Below are positions 60,601 to 64,000 of a stretch of 64,000 nucleotides of DNA, piece by piece (the first letter of the stretch is position 1; every line of letters begins with the position of its first letter). The stretch comes from Klebsiella aerogenes (GTDB lineage Bacteria; Pseudomonadota; Gammaproteobacteria; Enterobacterales; Enterobacteriaceae). The translations under genes and the position numbers were made by a program. The DNA lies in NCBI GenBank assembly GCA_029027985.1, contig CP119076.1, forward strand, positions 2,046,001-2,110,000. The letters run 5' to 3'. Below the pieces are notes generated by a model. That model ran no database searches and had not been told where the DNA came from. It saw only the letters and a program-made list of their open reading frames with translations.

Positions 60601-60728
60601 AGGCGATGCAGCGTTTACCGCGCCATCGCTGTCTGGCCACCGGTTATTCCTGCCGTAGTCAGGTGAAGCGTATTGAAGGCAGTGGGGTGCGTCACCCGCT
60701 GCAGGCTCTGCTGGAGATGATTGGATGA
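57672..60728 (+). CDS. ydiJ: FAD- and Fe-S-containing oxidoreductase YdiJ
   Basis: 1018 residues, as in E. coli YdiJ, a D-2-hydroxyglutarate dehydrogenase type enzyme. FAD-binding type 4 region (about 45-280: FTPRGGGTGTNGQSLNAGII in part), FAD-linked oxidase C-terminal part (GMFGHVDAGVLHVRPALD), ferredoxin-like Cys cluster CLACKACSTQCPIK (about 675-690), and a CCG-type heterodisulphide domain (STGCCGMAGTYGHE). Operon with menI: its TGA overlaps the menI ATG. Confidence 0.95.
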   Translation: MIPQISQAPGVVQLVLNFLQVLKQQGFTGDTATSYADRLTMATDNSVYQLLPDAILFPRSTADVALLARLAAEARFKSLIFTPRGGGTGTNGQSLNAGIIVDMSRYMNRIIEINPEEGWVRVEAGVIKDQLNQFLKPYGYFFAPELSTSNRATLGGMINTDASGQGSLVYGKTSDHVLGVRSVLIGGDILDTLPIPVALAETLGREQSAIGRIYRTVYQRCKAQRQLIIDKFPKLNRFLTGYDLRHVFNDEMSEFDLTRILTGSEGTLAFITEARLDITRLPKVRRLVNVKYDSFDSALRNAPFMVEAKALSVETVDSKVLNLAREDIVWHSVSELITDVADKEMLGLNIVEFAGDDGELIDGQVATLCQRLDELMAQGAAGVIGWQVCSELDGVERIYAMRKKAVGLLGNAKGAAKPIPFAEDTCVPPEHLADYIVEFRALLDGHGLSYGMFGHVDAGVLHVRPALDMCDPQQEVLMKQISDEVVALTAKYGGLLWGEHGKGFRAEYSPAFFGEELYSELRKVKAAFDPDNRLNPGKICPPEGVDAPMMKVDAVKRGTYDRQIPITVRSAWRGAMECNGNGLCFNFDVKSPMCPSMKVSHQRIHSPKGRATLVREWLRLLADRGIDPNKLEQELPEKGVSLRALIERTRNSWHARKGEYDFSHEVKEAMSGCLACKACSTQCPIKIDVPEFRSRFLQLYHSRYLRPMRDHLVATVESYAPLMAQAPKTFNFFINQPWMRKLSEKHIGMVDLPLLSVPSLKQQLAGHRSANTTLEELESMSAEQKAKIVLVVQDPFTSYYDAQVVVDFVRLIEKVGYQPVLLPFSPNGKAQHIKGFLTRFARTAQKTADFLNRVAQLAIPMVGVDPALVLCYRDEYNQTLGDKRGDFRVMLVHEWLTQALPQTTAQDNGGEPWYLFGHCTEVTALPAAPSQWAAIFARFGAKMEYVSTGCCGMAGTYGHEVKNHANSLAIYALSWQQAMQRLPRHRCLATGYSCRSQVKRIEGSGVRHPLQALLEMIG

Positions 60729-61135
60729 TTTGGAAACGTCAGGCTTCGCTGTCGCAGCTTAACGCGATGGGCGAGGGCAACATGGTTGGCCTGCTGGATA
60801 TTCAGTTCGTGGCTATCAGCGATAACGCGGTTGAGGCGACGATGCCGGTCGATCACCGGACTCATCAGCCGTTCGGTCTGCTGCATGGCGGCGCATCGGT
60901 CGTGCTGGCGGAGACGCTGGGCTCGGTCGCGGGGTACCTGTGTAGCGAGGGTGAACAGAAGGTGGTTGGTCTGGAGGTGAATGCCAACCATATCCGTTCG
61001 GTGCGCAGTGGTCGGGTGCGTGGCGTCTGTACCGCGCTGCATGTCGGATCGCGTCATCAGGTGTGGCAAATCGACATCTCTGATGAGCAAGGGCGGCTTT
61101 GCTGCTCATCGCGACTGACGACCGCTGTGTTGTAA
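60725..61135 (+). CDS. menI: 1,4-dihydroxy-2-naphthoyl-CoA hydrolase
   Basis: Hot-dog-fold thioesterase (YdiI) that releases DHNA from CoA in menaquinone synthesis. 136 residues, the E. coli length; motif HQPFGLLHGGASVVLAETLG with the catalytic acid Glu. Overlaps ydiJ by four bases (ATGA). Confidence 0.95.
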   Translation: MIWKRQASLSQLNAMGEGNMVGLLDIQFVAISDNAVEATMPVDHRTHQPFGLLHGGASVVLAETLGSVAGYLCSEGEQKVVGLEVNANHIRSVRSGRVRGVCTALHVGSRHQVWQIDISDEQGRLCCSSRLTTAVL

Positions 61136-61154
61136 CAGTACGGCCAATGTTAAA

Positions 61155-61182
61155 GGGGGATGCTGGTGCATCCCCTTGTTGT
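61155..61182 (+). terminator. Terminator after menI
   Basis: GGGGGATGC-TGG-TGCATCCCC then TTGTTGTTT. Confidence 0.8.
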
Positions 61183-61371
61183 TTATTGTGTCTCATCCTT
61201 AATGATATCGCTCGGGCCGTTCTTCTGCACCGAGGCAATACCTTTTTTGGCGGCATCTTTCGACGAGTACATTTCGCTGGTGGCGATAGTCTCGTGGTTA
61301 TCTGCTTTCAGCAGAAAATACCACGGCTGAGATACGCTCTTTTCAGACTTTTTCAGTACGTAATACCCCAT
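61183..61371 (-). CDS. Single-repeat DUF1508 (YegP-like) protein
   Basis: 62 residues, MGYYVLKKSEKSVSQPWYFL start with YSSKDAAKKGIASVQKNG, the YegP/DUF1508 repeat that occurs twice in E. coli YegP and once here. Small cytoplasmic protein of unknown function. Shares the spacer with the menI terminator. Confidence 0.82.
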   Translation of the reverse strand: MGYYVLKKSEKSVSQPWYFLLKADNHETIATSEMYSSKDAAKKGIASVQKNGPSDIIKDETQ

Positions 61372-61539
61372 CCTTCACTCCTTTCGGCGTTAATAAACAC
61401 TGAATAATCTGTAGACCATGGATAACGCCGCGGCAAGCAATCATCTAATAAATATATATTGGTGAAATCATTTGTTTTCTTTATGCTACTATTTTAATTA
61501 CTAAATACTTTCAGGGTAACAAAGAGGACGGAGTTCACC

Positions 61540-61788
61540 ATGGGTATCATTTCCTGGATCATTTTTGGTCTGATCGCTGGTATTTTGGCCAAGTGGATTA
61601 TGCCGGGTAAAGACGGCGGTGGATTTATCATCACCGTGATCCTCGGTATTATCGGTGCGGTAGTCGGTGGCTGGATCAGTACGTTATTCGGCTTTGGCAA
61701 GGTCGACGGCTTTAACTTCGGCAGCTTTGTCGTCGCGGTCATTGGCGCGCTGGTGGTGCTCTTTATCTATCGTAAAGTGAAAAGCTAA
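61540..61788 (+). CDS. yeaQ: GlsB/YeaQ/YmgE-family membrane protein YeaQ
   Basis: 82 residues, three hydrophobic segments and the glycine pattern MGIISWIIFGLIAGILAKWI, MPGKDGGGFI, GGWISTLFGFGKVDGFNFGS, nearly identical to E. coli YeaQ. Transglycosylase-associated family, stress-linked, function unclear. In E. coli yeaQ is beside yoaJ/yoaK and dgcP, which here lie 60 kb away. Confidence 0.9.
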   Translation: MGIISWIIFGLIAGILAKWIMPGKDGGGFIITVILGIIGAVVGGWISTLFGFGKVDGFNFGSFVVAVIGALVVLFIYRKVKS

Positions 61789-61816
61789 TACGCCGCGCGT
61801 AAGTTGATTCGGTAAC

Positions 61817-61850
61817 AAAAAGCCGCCGCGATTCATGGCGGCTTTTTTAC
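61817..61850 (+). terminator. Terminator after yeaQ
   Basis: AAAAGCCGCC-GCGATTCAT-GGCGGCTTTTTT, strong stem with T run. Confidence 0.85.
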
Positions 61851-61874
61851 GTCTGAAATTCGTCTATGGCGGGT

Positions 61875-61925
61875 AAAAAAAAGCCCGCGAGATAGCTGCG
61901 GGCAAATCCATTTTGGCAAATTATA
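61875..61925 (-). ncRNA. Candidate leftward small RNA (position of rydB)
   Basis: On the minus strand a perfect -10 box TATAAT (complement 61920-61925) is followed within 20 bases by GCCCGCAGC-TATCT-CGCGGGC-type hairpin (61883-61903) and an eight-base T run: a free-standing terminator with its own promoter and no reading frame. E. coli has the small RNA RydB in the menI-sufA interval, so it may be its counterpart, but I cannot match the sequence from memory. Confidence 0.35.
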
Positions 61926-62160
61926 CTCCGGGTGGCGTTCTTCAATAAGGCGCGAACACCGTCATGCAGAATTGAAAAGCGCCTCCTGACTACGTTCTCC
62001 GGCTGGAGAGGCAGTAGGGGAATTTTATGCTTAATTCGCCGCTAAAATAAGCCGACAAAATCAGTAGGGGGGTACCCGGCGCTGGCAGGGATAAGCGCCG
62101 TGAGTTTTTGCATAGTCTCTGCGGGGGTCCGTGGTCACCGCTGCAGATAGGTGGTTGCGG

Positions 62161-62241
62161 TCAATCGAGTAACACGCTCATCACCAGCAGTACCACCATG
62201 CACATCGACATAATACTGATATCAACCATTCTGTACGACAC
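62161..62241 (-). CDS. Candidate 26-residue membrane peptide
   Basis: GTG start after GGGAG; reads VSYRMVDISIMSMCMVVLLV then MSVLLD, one hydrophobic helix; a 22-residue version begins at the internal ATG. Small membrane peptides are common in this kind of spacer, but nothing else supports it. The surrounding 61,850-62,557 stretch otherwise holds no clear gene; a 94-residue leftward frame overlaps the next gene's start and is probably a shadow. Confidence 0.35.
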   Translation of the reverse strand: MSYRMVDISIMSMCMVVLLVMSVLLD

Positions 62242-62557
62242 TTGCTCCCGTTAAAAATGATCCGGCCTGACGTCGGATAGCGATAACAAAACGGCGGGCA
62301 TTGTACATGAGTAAACCTGAGGTTAACCAACCCTGATTTTAAGAATTAACTGAATCCATCACAAAATGACATCCTTTCGTAATAAGTTCTTGCAATGCGT
62401 CAGCAAGAGAATTAATCCACGCGGGTGGATTAATCTTGCACCGCCAGATTGTGACTGCGGGTGATAAATATGAGATATCAACGCCAGCACAATCCGGCAC
62501 ATGGCAAAAACAGGCTGTGCCATGCTTATTACCGGATACCGGAATAGCGAGGAAAAT

Positions 62558-63361
62558 ATGACAATTACGCTTTGTAAGGCCTGTGGCACGTCCTATGAAT
62601 TTGGCGAACATCACCCGCAACATTGTCCGATATGTGAAGATGAACGTCAGTTTGTACCGCTAACCGGGCAGCAGTGGATTGATTTAGACCGTCTCACCGC
62701 AGCGCATAGTAATAAGTGGCAGCAGCATAACCTTGCGTTATTCAGCCTCCGCACCATCCCCAACTTCGCGATTAATCAGCGCGCTTTTCTTCTGCGTACA
62801 CCGGAGGGCAATATCCTGTGGGACTGTATTGCCAATCTCGATGACGCGACAAAAACGCTGGTCTCCGCGCTGGGCGGACTTAAGGCCATCGCCATTTCGC
62901 ATCCGCATTACTACAGCAGCATGCAGGATTGGGCGGCTGAATTTAAAGCGCCTATTTACCTGCATGAAAGCGATCGTCAGTGGATCATGCGTGATAGTCC
63001 GTGGATTACGCTGTGGGATGGCGACAGTTTACCTCTGACGGCCGATGTTAGTCTGCTCCGCCTCGGCGGACACTTCGCGGGCGGCAGCGTGCTGCACTGG
63101 GCGCAGGGCGATGGGCTGCTATTGTCTGGCGATATTGTTCAGGTCGCTCCCGGCGGTAATGCCGTTTCCTTTATGTGGAGTTACCCAAATATGCTGCCGC
63201 TTCCTGCCGCCGTGGTCAGCGATATTATCCGCCGTCTGAGCGTGGTGAAATTTAGTCAAATCTATGGCGCGTTTGAGGGGCGGGAAATTATGGAACATGC
63301 CGACCAGGTCGTACGTCGTTCAGGGGAAAAGTATATTGCTTGTTTGGGAAAGGCGCGGTGA
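62558..63361 (+). CDS. MBL-fold metallohydrolase
   Basis: 267 residues. A small N-terminal zinc-ribbon-like start (CKACGTSYEFG with HCPICED) is followed by a metallo-beta-lactamase fold with AISHPHYYSSMQDW (reduced HxHxD-type motif: the usual third acid is changed), LGGHFAGGSVLHW and LLLSGDIVQV. Possibly a hydrolase of thioesters or similar; no substrate can be named. GCGAGGAAAAT ribosome-binding site fixes the start. Confidence 0.8.
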   Translation: MTITLCKACGTSYEFGEHHPQHCPICEDERQFVPLTGQQWIDLDRLTAAHSNKWQQHNLALFSLRTIPNFAINQRAFLLRTPEGNILWDCIANLDDATKTLVSALGGLKAIAISHPHYYSSMQDWAAEFKAPIYLHESDRQWIMRDSPWITLWDGDSLPLTADVSLLRLGGHFAGGSVLHWAQGDGLLLSGDIVQVAPGGNAVSFMWSYPNMLPLPAAVVSDIIRRLSVVKFSQIYGAFEGREIMEHADQVVRRSGEKYIACLGKAR

Positions 63362-63868
63362 TCTCTTTTAGCCTTTGTCAGGGGCTCCGAATCCGGAGCC
63401 GCCTCAATCACTATTTTCGACTATCTCAAGACTGATTTCTTCGGTAAGCGCACGCATTAAAATCGCCCTTGCAAAATGATGAATCCCCGTTTAACTCCCG
63501 TTACGAGAGTAGCGTTAGCGGCTCCGTCCTGCAATCCGCTGTCTGCTGCAACCAGAGTAACCCGCTGAAATTTCACCATCCTGGCGAAAAAGTGCCTTTT
63601 ATCGCCGCTATTGTATAAATCGGTATTTTCGATACATCTTTTCCATTGCCGCTGCGCCTGGCGGTTCATTGTTAATAACTTATTATTTATCAATCTATTA
63701 AATATAGAAATTGCTTCCTGATAACCCTTTAGTCAGGGTCTATGCTTATAGAAAAGCACAGAAATGGGCGAAATGGCCGAATACCCCTGCTCTGGTGGGG
63801 TTGAAGTGATAATCATTATCACTAACATGATGGGATAGCCCGATGGCGGCAACCGATGAGGTAGAGCG
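63362..63868. other. Spacer upstream of sufA
   Basis: 507 bases. A 78-residue leftward frame (63457-63693, start after a poor ribosome-binding site) is not convincing. The right end carries the sufA promoter with Fur box. I see no other gene. Confidence 0.4.
63804..63824. promoter_or_regulatory. Fur box upstream of sufA
   Basis: AAGTGATAATCATTATCACTA, a perfect palindromic core GTGATAATCATTATCAC, 45 bases before the sufA start. In E. coli the suf operon is Fur-repressed and activated by OxyR and apo-IscR; only the Fur site is evident here. Confidence 0.92.
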
Positions 63869-64000
63869 ATGGAACTACAAACAGGAACCTTTAATCCCGA
63901 CGATTTTAACTGGCAGGGGCTGACAATGACGCCCACTGCGGCGGCTCATATCCGCGATCTGATGCAAAAACAGCCGGACAAACAGGGGCTGCGCCTGGGG
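63869..64000 (+). CDS. sufA: Fe-S carrier protein SufA, 3' end cut by window
   Basis: First 44 residues, MELQTGTFNPDDFNWQGLTM onward with TPTAAAHIRDLM, match E. coli SufA (A-type scaffold/carrier of the SufABCDSE Fe-S assembly system used in iron starvation and oxidative stress). The conserved Cys residues lie beyond the window. Start chosen from the E. coli-like N-terminus. Confidence 0.93.
   Translation, partial: MELQTGTFNPDDFNWQGLTMTPTAAAHIRDLMQKQPDKQGLRLG

Noticed and set aside
62339-62623. Leftward 94-residue frame overlapping the MBL-fold gene start
   Set aside because: It overlaps a well-supported gene and resembles nothing known; probable shadow.
63457-63693. Leftward 78-residue frame upstream of sufA
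   Set aside because: No good ribosome-binding site or family resemblance; too weak to call a gene.

Overview
The window is a chromosome segment of an enteric bacterium (Enterobacteriaceae). Gene content, protein sequences and operon order closely follow the E. coli map around pfkB, thrS-infC-rpmI-rplT-pheMST-ihfA, btuCED, nlpC, aroH, ppsR/ppsA, rprA, ydiK-ydiJ-menI and sufA. The GC-rich backbone and extra genes suggest a Klebsiella/Raoultella/Kosakonia-type genome rather than Escherichia; the genus cannot be fixed from the sequence alone. Both ends cut genes: leuE on the left, sufA on the right.

Left backbone (1-32.7 kb): leuE, small membrane or lipoproteins including the overlapping yoaK/yoaJ pair, the diguanylate cyclase dgcP, yniA, ydiZ, pfkB, ydiY, then the translation operon from thrS to ihfA with its known autoregulatory leaders. 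Between ihfA and btuC lies an amino-acid module (RidA, DadA-like oxidase, LysR regulator, divergent permease). The vitamin B12 genes follow, with an NlpA-type lipoprotein gene inserted between btuC and btuE. Next come nlpC, selO, hemP (Fur box), aroH (TrpR operator), ppsR/ppsA (Cra site) and a two-gene beta-glucoside operon.

Foreign element (32,724-56,082, about 23.4 kb): an AT-rich integrated element flanked by a 30-bp direct repeat. The repeat is the terminator hairpin of the small RNA gene rprA, which survives intact at the right junction. The element has a tyrosine integrase at the left end and a leftward late operon (two small genes, small terminase, large terminase, portal, scaffold-like protein, several virion/ejection-type proteins and a head-tail adaptor). 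A 1.5-kb non-coding control region separates this from a rightward arm of small secreted or lipoprotein genes, an HNH endonuclease, an AntA/AntB-type antirepressor, an HTH protein and small unknown genes. I find no major coat protein, tail fibre or spike, lysis cassette or replication gene, yet every reading frame is intact and has a ribosome-binding site. It looks like a podovirus-related packaging and ejection satellite that would borrow its shell and tail from a helper. This is the main candidate for an undescribed system.

Right backbone (56-64 kb): rprA with its Rcs/sigma-S type promoter, ydiK, ydiJ, menI, a DUF1508 protein, yeaQ, an intergenic stretch with a possible small RNA and small ORF, an MBL-fold hydrolase, and the start of sufA behind a Fur box.
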